Source: Isochrysis galbana (lineage: Eukaryota; Haptophyta; Isochrysidales; Isochrysidaceae). From it: a DNA stretch of 64,000 nucleotides. Where the stretch lies: contig CM030941.1 of NCBI GenBank assembly GCA_018136815.1, forward strand, positions 862,176 to 926,175, given 5' to 3'. Shown piece after piece: positions 1 to 10,440 of the stretch. The translations under genes were made by a program, and so were the position numbers. The notes under the pieces were generated by a model, which saw only the letters and a program-made list of their open reading frames with translations, searched no databases and had not been told where the DNA came from. Position 1 is the first letter of the stretch, and the number at the start of each line of letters is the position of its first letter.

Positions 1-283
1 CGCTGACGCCCTTGGCAAGGCTCTTGATGAGGCGCCCATCCAGATGCCCTCCATCAAGGTCTACTCCAATGTCACTGGCAAGCCATACACCTCGGTCGAC
101 GAGATTCGCACGCTCCTCAAGCGTCAGCTCGTCGAGTCCGTCAAGTGGGAGCAGGGCACAAAGGACCTCATCACGCTTGGCTGCACCTCATATGTCGAGC
201 CTGGTCCGGGCAAGCAGCTCAAGGCGATGATGCGCCGCATCGACCAGGACGCGTGGTCGAAGACCACCACCCTTGAGGCCTAG
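1..283 (+). CDS. fabD: Malonyl-CoA:ACP transacylase, C-terminal part (5' end outside window)
   Basis: The frame is open from base 2 and stops at 281-283, giving about 93 C-terminal residues. They carry the end of the FabD/MCAT fold. An SNVTGKPYTS segment matches the conserved region before the last helices, followed by a QLVESVKWE stretch and the YVEPGPGKQL motif, the usual VxxGPGxxL signature near the FabD C-terminus. The enzyme moves malonyl groups from CoA to acyl carrier protein for type II fatty acid synthesis, in algae normally in the plastid. The catalytic Ser and His lie upstream and cannot be checked, nor can a transit peptide. The internal ATG at 44 is not a start, because homology continues upstream of it. 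A mitochondrial MCAT is the alternative; compartment is inferred, family is fairly sure. Confidence 0.85.
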   Translation, partial: ADALGKALDEAPIQMPSIKVYSNVTGKPYTSVDEIRTLLKRQLVESVKWEQGTKDLITLGCTSYVEPGPGKQLKAMMRRIDQDAWSKTTTLEA

Positions 284-689
284 GCGCCGCGCCCTGCTAG
301 TCGTCTGCATGCGCTGCGAGTGCAGCGATGCGGCGCACGCACTTAATTATCATCATCATCATATAAGTTACACATAATAAAAACCGCCTTAATATTAATC
401 TCACAACATTTCTTTCCGGCCCCCTGCGAGGTGGCAGCAGGGTTCTTACAGACGCGCTCAGGGGGCACGGACGGACCACGCGGGGGGGGCGGATGTGTGC
501 GTTGTGTCTAGCTAGCTAAATGGCGAATGGACTGTGTTTGTGACTCCTTGTTCCTTGACATTGCGTCGATGCCATTTTGCACTTTGCGCCCATGCTCACG
601 CTCCGCATTCCGAGCAGATCAAAAACATATCATGTGGCTTCTGATTTATGTTTATGTATATGATCTCCAGCTGAGGCTCGTGCTGTGGG

Positions 690-750
690 GAGGTAGTGTT
701 TACCTAGATGGTAGTAGCAGGTTCAATGTTAGCCCAGAATCTTCAGACGA
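690..750 (+). repeat. Dispersed repeat, T-tract end (partial copy)
   Basis: A GGTAGTAGCAGG box is followed by AGCCCAGAATCTTCAGACG and a T run. The same order of blocks appears at 30016-30182, on the minus strand at 44266-44350, and at 48205-48385. This copy retains only the terminal part. Confidence 0.5.
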
Positions 751-787
751 TTTTTTGGCGGCGGGGGGGGGGGGGGGGGGGCGTTGT

Positions 788-860
788 GGGGCGTCGTGGC
801 GTGGCTGCGGGAGTCTGGGAGCGGCCGCGGAGCTGTCGGCGCGTGCCTCCATCCTCCATC
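788..860 (-). repeat. Dispersed GTCGGCGCG-type repeat, copy 1
   Basis: On the minus strand it reads ATGGAGGCACGCGCCGACAG and then CCGCAGCCACG and CGACGCCC blocks. Related copies lie at 5300-5400 (-), 12360-12430 (+) and 52800-52910 (-). Confidence 0.45.
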
Positions 861-1056
861 CATCGGCTGGAACTACAATGATGAGCGATAAAATTTTCAA
901 GGGCGCGCGCAGCGCAGGAGAGCTTGAGCGGTTCCCGCTCCGCCCATCAGGGTGGGTCGTGAGAGGAGGGAGGAGCTTGCCCTCCTCTCCGCAAACCAAC
1001 TATGAATAAAGAATGAAGCTAGTTGGCAAAATTAGAATAGTAGAAAATGCTAGCGG

Positions 1057-1830
1057 CTAGCGGGACACACGCGTGGTCAACAGCAAGATGATGGATGTGT
1101 TCACGGACTCGGCCGACAGCGCGTCCAGCGTGAAAGCGTAAAGGCTTCCATTGCCGTACGAGAAAAACTTCCCCGGTGCCCCTCTGGCTCGCTGCTCAAC
1201 AATGCCAAGCGAAAATGTGAATGTCGTATGCGATGGCTCGGTGGCAAGGCACACCCGCATCGTTGGCCCGGGCCGATGACGAGGGTATCCGCACTTCAAA
1301 ATTTTCACGATGTTGGTGTCCGCTTGCCGACAGTGTGACCCTCTCAGTTCTGTTGTCACACCAATGTATTCTGGCAGATGCGCGCTCCAACTTCGGGACG
1401 TGCACGTGGTGGTGCAATTTGTGAGCTTCGCGCGTGAGGGGTTGCGAACTTCTCCGCTTTGATGCAGGTCGGTATTCTCTTGGATTCACTTGGAGCAAAA
1501 TGTACAACGACTTCGTGGCTGTTACCACCCGGAACGTGGCTGTGGAGGATTGCGTCGACCTCAGCATTGGTGGAGGGTCGATTGGAGAGAATGTATTGGT
1601 TGTATTTCACGCCTCTAGAGAAGAAAAGCGTCATGTAAAATGGCAAAACTGAAGGGCTCTTCTCTTCGAGCCGACGGAATGCATCAAGATGTTGTGGAAA
1701 CCGACGAATTATTGACGGCGAAGGTTGACCTCCACTACCGCGGTGACGCGGTCGCCGTATTCGATCGCATCGTCGAGAACGACGGGGACTCAAGCCTTTG
1801 TCGACTTGGCCGGAGTGTATTCTCCACGGA
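1057..1830 (-). pseudogene. Possible eroded or multi-exon coding region, unrecognised
   Basis: Several adjacent minus-strand frames read like protein but do not join. They are a valine-rich stretch near 1695-1790 (VVLDDAIEYGDRVTAVVEV), a longer stretch at about 1450-1690 (containing LPFYMTLFFSRGVKYNQYIL), and one at about 1057-1250 (FTLDALSAESVNTSIILLL). The frame changes between them and stops interrupt, so it is either a gene with small introns I could not place or a decayed copy. Base use is less GC-rich at third positions than in the neighbouring transporter. I recognise no family. It sits directly downstream of the ABC transporter stop at 1856 on the same strand. Confidence 0.3.
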
Positions 1831-1855
1831 GCCGCTTCCTTTGCACACAAGCCCT

Positions 1856-4052
1856 TCACAAAGGGGTCATCTCGCTTGTCCCATCCTCTGAAATGTGCAG
1901 CCGGTGCGTGTGGAACTGTTCGAGGGACTCACGGTGGGCAACGGACACGATGCCTAGCCCCGCCCCCCTAGCAAGGGTCATACACTGCCGCTCAGACTCC
2001 GCGTCAAGCGCGGAGGTCGCCTCGTCCAGCAGCGCAAAGACGGGGGTGTTGAAGAGGAGCCGCGCGAAACCAAGGCGCTGCTGCTCTCCCGTCGAGAGCA
2101 CCTCGTCCCACGGCCTACCGTTAGGAGCAATCCCATCAAGGCCGAATCGGTCAACCAAGCGAGCCAGACCCAGAGACGAGAGCAAGTCGAAGATCAGCTT
2201 GTCCTCTGCGTTGGAGGCGGCGGCGGCCGAGAACTCGTCTTTCGCACCGACCTCGTCACCCGTGGCAGCCATCTCGGCCTGTGTGGCCATTAATCCGTGA
2301 GCTGACGGCGCGGCGCTACTTGAGAGGACGGAGGTACGCTCGGTGACCCGCGGGTAGACAACGCACTGCCTAAGCGACCCGAGCGGCAAATAAGGCTTTT
2401 GCGGCAGGAAAAAAAGGCCGCCCCGTCCAACCGACCGCGGGCGCGTGATTGTCCCGCCATCGCTCTGCCACAGCCCCGCGATGCACCGCAGCAGAGAGGA
2501 CTTGCCGACTCCCGAGGGCCCGCTCACAAGCAGTGCGTCACCAGCACACACCGTGAACGTCACAGCCCCTGCGAGCCGCACCGCCGTCGGCGGCGGTGTC
2601 GAAAATCGCAGCTGGCTCACACTGAGCTCATCCGGCCGGAACTCAACCGTTGGCCCTATGATGTTGGCGTCGCTCGTGCTGTTGCTATCGGAGCGCGTTT
2701 TGGCGCCGCACCCGGCAGGCGCAATCGGCGCGACGTCCGATTGGGCGAGTGCCCGCTGCAGCTCGGCGACGCGGCGTGCGAGCCCCGCCACCTTGGCCAA
2801 CGGTGTGATGAGCGCGGTCAGGCTGGAGTAGCCGCCAAGCATGAGGCCCACTGCGTTGGTGACAGTGGTGATCTCCGAGACTGTCCACGCGGATTTGGCA
2901 CCAGAGAACAGTGGCAGCGCCACCACAGTGAGGATGACGAGCGAGTCGGTCGAGGCACAGAAGGAGCGCACAAGACTCTGGCATGTGGTGCGCCAATAGA
3001 GCCCGGTGGCGGCACCCATGGCCGCAGCCAGGCGCTCCGAGAGCACGCGCGCCTCGACTGGCGCGCCGTCGAAGAAGGCGACCGCCTCCGCGTTGGTGCG
3101 TAGGCGCACGTGGGCGTAGCGAAAATCGCCCTCGGCGCGCTCGACGCGCCGCACCTGAAGGGTGGGCGCAAACGGGGCGGGGGCCGGCGAGCTGGGTGCC
3201 GTGCGCGCGCGTTGGACGGTAGCTGAGGCGTGCGCCACAGCTGAGTGCGCGTGCAGCGCATGCACGCGCGCCAATAAGCGGCCTCACCCATGGCGGCACA
3301 GCTGCGTTCACCCAGCCGTTGAGCGCGAGCACGCTGGCGACGTAGACGCACATTGCAGCGGTCGTGCCCAGCCCGGCAGCGCGCACGCACGACACGGTGG
3401 CCGCGAGCGCAAGCGCAAGACTGGTGGCGAGTGAGAGAACGATGCCACCACTCGCGGTCGTGTAGTCACCACAGACCAAGCGGAGGCACTGGTCCAGATC
3501 GGACGTGATGCGCTGGTCAGGGTTGTCCAACTCGGCCGAGAGGCGTGCCAGATGGTAAAAGGCGCGACGCGCGAGGTAGTCGTCGTGCAGTCGCTCGCTC
3601 AGTCGGCGCCTCCAGCGGACGCCCAGGTAGATCTGTGAGGCGGACGACGCGACCTCGATGCTCACAAGGAAGCAGATCCAGCCAAAGAGGCTGCCGAGGT
3701 TGGCGCGCAGCGCGGCGGTGTCGGCGACACCCTCCTTCCCCCCCGTGAGGAGTGAGAAGGTCTGCCCCTGCAGCGCGGGCAGAACAAGGCCGTAGAGCGT
3801 CGCACCGAGCACCGAGAGCGCCACGTTGAGAGCGAGCCATCCAAGCACACGGCGGAGCTCTGCCGCATGCGCCGCTGAGAAGATCGTCCACACGTCCACG
3901 AGAAGGCCGAGGAGAGAAGAGCGGCGGTCAGCTCTGCTGTGAACGAGCTGGTATCCGTTGTGTGGAGGGCGGCAGGGCGAGCAGAAGCACGAGAAGAGCG
4001 AGGAGAGAGAGGGGAGGCAGAGAGAGAGCGGAGAGGGCTGAGGGCCGCGCAT
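1856..4052 (-). CDS. Peroxisomal-type ABC half transporter (ABCD family), two exons
   Basis: Exon 1 (4052-3288) and exon 2 (3154-1856) join in phase 0 across a 133-bp GTGAGG...CAG intron, giving about 687 residues, normal for ABCD half transporters. The N-terminal half is an ABC_membrane_2 domain with several hydrophobic helices and the family NPDQRI motif. Exon 2 opens with an EGDFRYAHVRLR segment and the FFDG element, equivalent to the EAA-like loop. The nucleotide-binding domain has Walker A GPSGVGKSSLL (about residue 466), signature LSTGEQQR (about 606), Walker B FALLDEA (about 626) and H-loop His in VAHR (about 660). Such proteins dimerise and import very-long-chain acyl-CoA into peroxisomes; bacterial SbmA-like relatives share the fold. 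The start is the first ATG after low-complexity Arg/Glu sequence and is uncertain. No ABCD targeting motif was confirmed. Confidence 0.85.
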
Positions 4053-5938
4053 CGCAAGGGGCAGCAGTGGCTCACGAGGGCCCCTCGTGGCGCTGCCGGC
4101 GCAACCCCCGCCCCTGGAGGGGCGGAGGAGGATCTCTCTCTCTCCCTCCCTCCCTCCCTCCCTCCCTCCCTCTCTCTCCCTCTCCCTCCCCCCGCCCCCC
4201 CCTCTCTCGTACGATGGGCTCCCCGTAGCTTCTAGCAGTAAAGTTTCAGCTGGTTTTTTTTTTCGATCCAAGCAAACCCACACAACCACAACGCCACCTA
4301 AAGCACTCCCCACCCTATAGGGCCAGGTCAGAGTTTCTTGAAACTCATCTAGAAACTTAGGTCACTTTTGTGGGGGGGAAACTTTCCCGAAATTTGGGCC
4401 CCAAAATAAAAAATAGAAAATAGCCCATCACGGTGATGATCACTGATCACGCGCAACTTGCAACTTGCGCGAAACTCCGGGAGGAGGGGGGGGGGGGGGG
4501 GCGAATCTGTCTGCGCATGCGCATGCCGGCCGCCCCGGTATCTGTATCTGGCCTGTATTTGGTCTGTATGTGGCCGACTGTATTTTCTGTGTTTCTGCTG
4601 TTGCCCGATTCTGTATTTCCCAGCTAGGGTCGGCTCTCACCCCCTGTTGTTGTCTGTTGTTTTCCTGCCCTTCAAAAGCTGAAGGCTGAATGAAGGCCGT
4701 AGCTGTAGGCATAATGAATATTCGTGTGAGGTACGTGCCAACACTCACAATTGAACAATTCCCCGTGTTGCTACTAACACCGAAGACACACAGATTCGGA
4801 TTCCCCATGGTCTCACTCAATAAGTCCAGATTTGCATATTTTGGTGGGGTTTCCCACTGTGGGGGTAGGGGTAGGAGGGGGTCTCAAAGACCCCCTGCAT
4901 AATACGCAAAGCCATGGTGGATGCTGGCAACATGTTCGGTGCCAGTGCTCGCCCCCCCGCGCGCTTATTTCGCGGGCGTGGTTTGGATGGGCTGGATGGG
5001 CTTTGAGAGAGCTCTCTGACGAGCCGCCTCGGGCGGCGTGGGGCGTCCCAGGTGGGGCGCAGTGGCGAGGGTCGCCTGAGGCCTGAGGCTCGAGAGTCGG
5101 GAGCAGTCGCGGCACGCTCCACGCTCCACAGGTCAAATTATTATAATAGTTTCTCGCGTCCGGGTAGTCAAAGAGTCTACCTTTCGATTCCTGCTTGCGG
5201 GATCTATTCGGACTAGGGGTGTAGTCGTAGTCGGTGATGGCCCGACGCCTTTTTCTAGAAGGCGCAGCAGCCTGCGAGCACGTTCGGCTCCTGCGGCTTG
5301 GGCCTGCCCAGATGGCGGGCGTCGTGGCTGCGGGGTGGCTGGGAGAGGGGAGCCGTCGGCGCGTGCTCCATCGCCGACGCATTAACAATAGTTGTTGAAG
5401 CGGTAAGAATATTATAAGTTATTATATTGAGGTTGAGGCCAAAAAACAAGCACTTGATGCTCATGCTTTCACCCGGCACAGTCTGTCCATATCTTTCCTA
5501 TGCTTGTGCCCCGAGAAGCCTGGTACCGCTTTGCATCCGGGGAGGCTCGCCGGATACCCAAGCGCTTCCTAGTGAGACAAGGAGTTGGGCCTCCACAATG
5601 CGGGCCACCAACATTGGCTACCTTGGAAAGATACACACACACACATGCGCCTTCACTATTGGCGTTTGTTAGATGATGAACCATAGCTTGGGAAACAGGT
5701 TGCCCCTCAAGCAACTCCTCGAGGCTTCAAGGAGCTCGTGGGGGCGGTGAGATCCATGGTGTTAGCTCATGCGTAATTCTTGTCGAGGCACACGGCCCAT
5801 GATCCTCAATTCAAACCTGATCAATTTGAGCTGCAAAGCTTGGGTGGCCGCGCATCCAAAGACAAAGCTCTTCAGCGACATCCGAAGCCTTTCTACTCAG
5901 AAGGGTGGAGATGTTGAAGAGCCTCTTGTGACGCCATG
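4053..5938. other. Intergenic, no convincing gene; simple repeats
   Basis: It begins with a (CCCT)n/(CT)n tract at about 4134-4206 just upstream of the transporter start, probably in its promoter or 5' UTR. A run of about 19 G lies at 4483-4501. The rest is mixed sequence with a dispersed repeat at 5300-5400 and a short (CA)n tract at about 5632-5645. Open frames over 4813-5388 look like random GC-rich sequence. Confidence 0.55.
5300..5400 (-). repeat. Dispersed GTCGGCGCG-type repeat, copy 2 with hairpin tail
   Basis: On the minus strand the copy reads CGATGGAGCACGCGCCGACG and then CTCCCCTCTCCCAGCCACC. On the plus strand the end is followed by AACAATAGTTGTT, a 5-bp perfect stem with a 3-nt loop, and then GCGGTAAGAATATTA. 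That last motif recurs at about 10974 and 25003. Confidence 0.5.
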
Positions 5939-7357
5939 TTACCAGACGCGTCGATTTCCTACAATACACGCGAGTGTCACGCGAGCGTTAGAGGTGTTGC
6001 GCGAGCGATTCAGCATCAGACTCTGAGAGCTTACCGTATTCCTGGTCTCGTTGGATTTCTCTTGAGCGAGGTCAATGACGCCAGCATCGCCGATGTTGTT
6101 TTCGCTAATGTTCAACACCTCCAAGTGGCTCAAGGCGCCCCTGGATAGAGCAGACGCCAAAGCCCTGGCACCTTGGTCGCCGATATTGTTGTCGTAGAGG
6201 CGAAGCACTCTCAGATTTGCCATGGCGCCAGAGGGCATCGCATTTGCCATTGCCGTTAAGCCCTCATCACCAAGATTGTTTGAGCTGAGGCACAGTACTT
6301 GCATGCTTTGCCAGCCCCCAGTGATGAGTGCATCACCTAGACCCCTCAGTCCCTCGTCGCCCATTTGATTCGAGCCCAGATTCAGGTGGGTTAGCTGGTT
6401 CAAGCCACCGCTGAGAAAGACACGAGCAAGCTCTCTCATTCCCATGGGGCCAATCTTATTCTTGTAGAGATCAAGGTGCCTAAGGTCATTGAAGGCCTCC
6501 TTGGACAACACATCCGCCAACCTGCGCATGGAAGTGTCAGCAATCTGATTCCTCGAAAGATGAAGCTCCTGAAGCCTGGTTGAAATGTTGTAGGATGGCA
6601 CGCGTGCAAGCTCCTCGGTGAATGGATGACAAATGTGGTTGCTTTCCAGGTTGAGTATCTCCAATTCCTTCAAGGCGCCAACGGAAAGCGCATAAGCTAG
6701 ATGCCTAGCTCCTGCTTCGCCGAGTTTGTTGTAACCGAGATTGAGTTCTGTGAGGCTGCGCAAATAGCCGTTGGAAAGCACTCGCGCTAACTCCTCCACG
6801 TCAGTATGGTCGATACCATTGCCCATTAGGAGGAGTGCCGTGAGCTTGCCCAATGCTCCACTCGATAGTGCACGTGTGAACTCTTGAAAGTCTTGATTGC
6901 TGATACCCACATTCAGGTATAAGTATTTGACGTTGTCTAGAGCACGGGTCTTCAGCACTTTCAGGAACCCTTGCATGCCGCAGTGAGCGTTCTTATCTTC
7001 TGGAACATCGAGAAGACTAGTGATGTGGCACGCATGGTCTGGATCTTGTCTCGACAAAATGTCATAGAACGCTGAGTGTTCCCCTCGCCGTAAAATCAGT
7101 CTCACTGGGCGTCTTCGGAACCTTGAAATCACCTTGTTCACACAAGGAAGAGGTCCGCCATACCAAATAGTGTTCCAGAATCGCACACTGTTCTCGAATT
7201 TCGGTAGCACCAATTCATCTTTGCCCCAAAATCGACCATATAGATCAGGGTGCGTTAGTACCGAAAGGATGGTACTTTCACTGGCATGGGGCTCAACCCT
7301 GGCGTTGGTCGTATTGAACTGGGCGGGCGCACTTGCTGGGACGGATCCATCCGACAT
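5939..7357 (-). CDS. Ribonuclease-inhibitor-type leucine-rich repeat protein
   Basis: A single ATG-initiated frame of 472 codons. Residues ~1-140 form a non-repeat N-terminal part with Trp-rich and Arg-rich stretches and no recognised domain. From ~145 to ~430 run about ten 28-29-residue repeats of the type LxxLxLxxNxIGDxGxxxLAxxLxxG, as in ribonuclease inhibitor and the NLRC3-like LRR arrays. They should form a curved solenoid for protein binding; partner unknown. There is no signal peptide, membrane segment or NACHT/P-loop domain, so it is not a full NLR. The C-terminal ~40 residues lose the pattern, and a GTAAGC donor-like site follows the last good repeat, so the true 3' end may be spliced. 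Base composition is less GC-rich than neighbouring genes. Confidence 0.75.
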   Translation of the reverse strand: MSDGSVPASAPAQFNTTNARVEPHASESTILSVLTHPDLYGRFWGKDELVLPKFENSVRFWNTIWYGGPLPCVNKVISRFRRRPVRLILRRGEHSAFYDILSRQDPDHACHITSLLDVPEDKNAHCGMQGFLKVLKTRALDNVKYLYLNVGISNQDFQEFTRALSSGALGKLTALLLMGNGIDHTDVEELARVLSNGYLRSLTELNLGYNKLGEAGARHLAYALSVGALKELEILNLESNHICHPFTEELARVPSYNISTRLQELHLSRNQIADTSMRRLADVLSKEAFNDLRHLDLYKNKIGPMGMRELARVFLSGGLNQLTHLNLGSNQMGDEGLRGLGDALITGGWQSMQVLCLSSNNLGDEGLTAMANAMPSGAMANLRVLRLYDNNIGDQGARALASALSRGALSHLEVLNISENNIGDAGVIDLAQEKSNETRNTVSSQSLMLNRSRNTSNARVTLACIVGNRRVW

Positions 7358-7457
7358 TCAGCTGCACAACCGGTAGGCAAATGGGAGGGCGGTCACGGCT
7401 GGCGCTGACTGTCTTACGACAATGGTCAGGGCGAGGTGTGTGAGATGAGGCGAACGC

Positions 7458-7494
<37 letters not shown>

Positions 7495-8006
7495 TTGACG
7501 TTCACAGTTCTGCACGAACCTTCAGTATGCGCAGGCTGGCGCGGCTCGGAGGATGGGAACAGGCGAGAAGACCCCCACGCGTCTGCGAGAGAGAAGAGCG
7601 GTGCTACTTGGCAGCTGCGGCCAGCCAGCCTCAGCAGTACGGGGGGAAAGAAGGCGCCAGCGGTCGCTGGGCAAGGTGCACGAAGGATGGGCGAGGCGAG
7701 ACAAGGGGTGTGGAGGCGGAGAGGCGGCGGGGTGGGGTGGGTGGGGAGAGAGGGGGGGGGAGGGGGGGAGGCGGGAGGGGCGCGGGGGGTGGGGGGGGGG
7801 GGCGGGAGGGAGGAGGAGTTTCGGGGGGAAAGGGACGGCCCCGTCCAGGGAGAGAGGGCGGAGGGAGGGGAGGGGAAGAAGGGGAGGGGGAGAAAGAGAG
7901 AGAAGAAGGAGGCGAGAGGAGAGAAAGGAGAGAGCAGAGGGGACCAAGAGAGAGAGAGAGAGTGAGTGTGTGTGAGAGAGAGAGAGGAGAGAGAGGGAGT
8001 GAGTAT

Positions 8007-8038
<32 letters not shown>

Positions 8039-8272
8039 GGAGGGAGAAAGAGAGAGAGGGAGGAGAGGGAGGAGAGGGAGAGAGAGAGAGAGGGGGGGGG
8101 GGCGGAGGACGAGGCAGCGCCGCGGCGCGTGGGAAGAGAAGAGATGTTCTTTCGCGTGGCGGCGGCGGCGGCGGGTTGGGGCGTGGCGGTCGTGGCAGAT
8201 GGCGAGGGCGGAGTCTCAGCATAAATAGCATCCTCTATCATCCTTCTCCCCCCTCTCCCTCCCTCCCTCCCT

Positions 8273-8345
<73 letters not shown>

Positions 8346-8869
8346 CCCTCCTCTCTCACACTCACTCCCTCTCTATCTCTCTCTCCCTCCCCCCCTCTCT
8401 CTCCTCTCTCTCTCTCTCTCTCTTACTCCCTCCCTTCCTCTCTCTCTCTTTGTCGAGGCGTGTGGTCAAGCCCGCGGCCGAGACGTGGAGCAATGCGAGC
8501 GCGGACGCTCGTCTGAATCAAATATCGGTGAGAGAGAAGGACCCGTCTTTGACACACACACACACCCTCTTTTGTGTTCTGTCCGAGAGGTTTGCGACGA
8601 CTCGGTGCAAAACTAGGTGAGGCCCGGCGCGTTCCGAATATGGAAGGCTTGGAGGTCAGCGAACCAAAAACAAAAGCGCTCTCTGTGAGGGGCTTAGTGG
8701 TTAGTGGTCTTTGTATTCATACTTTTAATTTGAGTTTGTTCACCATTACATCATCGTTCTCTTAATGGTCCAACTTGCAATATTCAATGAAAAGGAGACG
8801 GGCTGTATCATGTGAAATGATTACCGTCTGAGTCGCCATAGCCACACCAAACTTCTCGTTCTCTTTCAC
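7358..8869. repeat. Homopurine then homopyrimidine low-complexity region
   Basis: It starts with 34 consecutive G (7460-7493). A G- and GA-rich purine tract follows (about 7730-8102), and after a ~130-bp mixed spacer a CT-rich pyrimidine tract (about 8235-8455). The two tracts are roughly inverted copies of each other. Long frames here encode only Arg/Glu/Gly or Ser/Leu/Pro repeats and are artefacts. From 8460 to 8869 nothing is recognisable. Confidence 0.7.
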
Positions 8870-9624
8870 TCATTCCAAACCGAAAGGCCTCTCCGCTCTC
8901 CGCTCTCCGGACCCCGCACTCCGCCGAACCGGGCCCGGGCCCCAAGTTGAACAATCGAATGCATCGTTGCAGCCGCCGCTCACGCGATCTTTGAGGTAAG
9001 TAAAGGCGCCGGCAAGGGCATTGGCGAGTCGCTTACGTTCGGGCAGCTCGTTCACAACGAGCATACGTCGAATCTCTTCGATTTCGAGATCCTCCGTAGT
9101 GTCGTCGTCGGGGTAGTGCACCGTATATGCCGTGCGCGTCGTGCCCGGATACAACTCGGAGAGAATGGCGCCCGCTTCAATCTTCACAACCTTGCCCATA
9201 AAGGTGCCGTGCTGAGGGAACGCTTTACTGTTACTGATCTCAGAGCCAACATTGATCTTATGTTGCGCGCGGAGAATGGAGTCGACGTTTGGCATGCAGC
9301 CGTCCTGATTGGCAGCTAGGGCTCTACCAAAGGCGAGAAGGGCTTCGATGCGGCGATGCGCCAGCAATAGCTCCAAGCGATCACCTTCCATTTCATATGT
9401 TACCTGAACAAGCTGCTTGACGTCGAGACGTCGATCGAGCATGGCGGCGAGTTCTAGTTTAAGGGTGTCGAATTGATGCTTGACAATGTTGGACAGCTTT
9501 GCCGTCGTCGCTGTGCCGTATCCGCGTTTCTGCAGGAGCTCAACAAATGTGGGCAACTGGGACGCGTTCTCAGCTAGGACGAAGCAGATCTCCGCCTTCG
9601 ACCACCACCTAACTGTGCTGAAGC
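8870..9624 (-). CDS. Unrecognised protein with Tudor-like segment (5' end unresolved)
   Basis: The frame is open from at least 9624 to the stop at 8870, about 250 residues. The N-terminal part reads VRWWSKAEICFVLAENAS, clearly protein-like and upstream of any in-frame ATG. It is followed by a helical region to about residue 120. A GTFMGKVVKIEAG...YTVHYPDDDTTEDLEIEEI segment resembles the barrel of Tudor-like domains (G-x-V-x(n)-Y-x-V-x-Y-x-D-x-D-x-E-D). That likeness is by eye only. A CTTCAG acceptor-like site just before the first residues suggests an upstream exon I could not find. Alternatively, an ATG at 9662 would be in frame if a run of seven C at 9624-9630 were one base shorter. The last ~30 residues are low quality and may be beyond a splice site. 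Confidence 0.5.
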
Positions 9625-9651
9625 CCCCCCTCCCCCGAAGCCAGACCCAAG

Positions 9652-9735
9652 GTAGTGCACATGGGTCGACCCCCCGAAACCGAACAAAAACAAAAAGGAA
9701 CGAGGGGGGGAGCGGAAAGGTGAGTGAGGGTGGGG
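9652..9735 (+). repeat. Dispersed GTAGTGCAC...AACCGAA repeat, copy 1
   Basis: Blocks GTAGTGCACATGGG, CCCCCCGAAACCGAA, AAAAGGAACGAGGGGGGAG and GTGAGTGAG occur in this order. They recur with small changes at 30016-30090 (+), 48078-48120 (-) and 48205-48300 (+). Confidence 0.5.
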
Positions 9736-10143
9736 CAAGGGCGTTGTCTGAGAGAACCCGCGCGGAAAGGGCGGTAGGGGGCGATAGAAGTAGGCCTACT
9801 CAAGAATATTTTTTCCTACTCAAGAATGTTTTTTTTCTCGGGGGATTTTCTCGGTGACATGCGGTGCGGGAGCGAGAGAGAGTGCGATATGAAGAAGAAG
9901 AAAGGATTTCCTCGGTGAGTTGCTGCCAGCGTTTTCTTCCATAAACACCCTTACCTCGATACTCTCACCGACGAGAGTCTCGTTGTAGTGTCGAAAAGTC
10001 GCAAGGCACCGCCACAAGAACGACCATAAGATTCATCGTAACAGCACCGTAAGATTGAGGTATGAACAGAGACAGAGTACGAGGTGACTGCCAGCGAAAC
10101 GGGACAGGCACCCTTGACAGCTTACGGGGGGGAATAGCGCCTG

Positions 10144-10440
10144 GGGGCTCGAGGACAGCCCCCCGATAGCTCTCGGCGCCCGTCGTTTTCCCCCAATAGC
10201 TATCGGCGCCCGTCCTTTCCCCCCCAATAGCTATCGGGGGCCGCCTTTCGCCCCCGATAGCTATTGGGGGCCGACCTTAAAACGCGATAGCTCCCCGGGG
10301 GACGTAAAATCTCCCAACAGCTCTCGGGGGATTTTCTCGGTCCCCCGATAGCTCTCGGTGGGGCTGTTGGCGATCGGGAGAAAATTTCCCCCCGATAGCT
10401 CCTGGGGGCCCCCGGGAGCTCCTGGGGGGCGTTGGCTCCT
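10144..10440. repeat. Cluster of nine AGCT-centred palindromes
   Basis: Nine imperfect copies of CCCCCRATAGCTMTCGGGGG occur about every 25-45 bp (AGCT cores near 10169, 10199, 10230, 10260, 10291, 10320, 10351, 10398 and 10418). Each arm is C-rich on the left and G-rich on the right, so each copy can fold alone and with its neighbours. Spacers are short and T- or C-rich. No frame through it is credible. Confidence 0.75.

Larger units (their letters stand above)
284..1056. other. Intergenic, no gene seen; G tract and dispersed repeats
   Basis: No open frame here looks like protein. The stretch holds AT-rich 3' flank of the preceding gene, a run of about 17 G at 764-780, and copies of two dispersed repeat families described separately (690-750 and 788-860). 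The 160-codon frame at 527-1009 runs through the G tract and repeats and is not credible. Confidence 0.6.

Noticed and set aside
527-1009. 160-codon plus frame
   Set aside because: It runs through a G run and two dispersed repeats, with no domain or coding-like composition.
4813-5388. 191-codon minus frame
   Set aside because: Composition is that of random GC-rich sequence and its start overlaps a dispersed repeat.
7293-8241. Long minus- and plus-strand frames of Ser/Leu/Pro or Arg/Glu/Gly
   Set aside because: They arise from CT/GA microsatellites and have no protein character outside the repeats.
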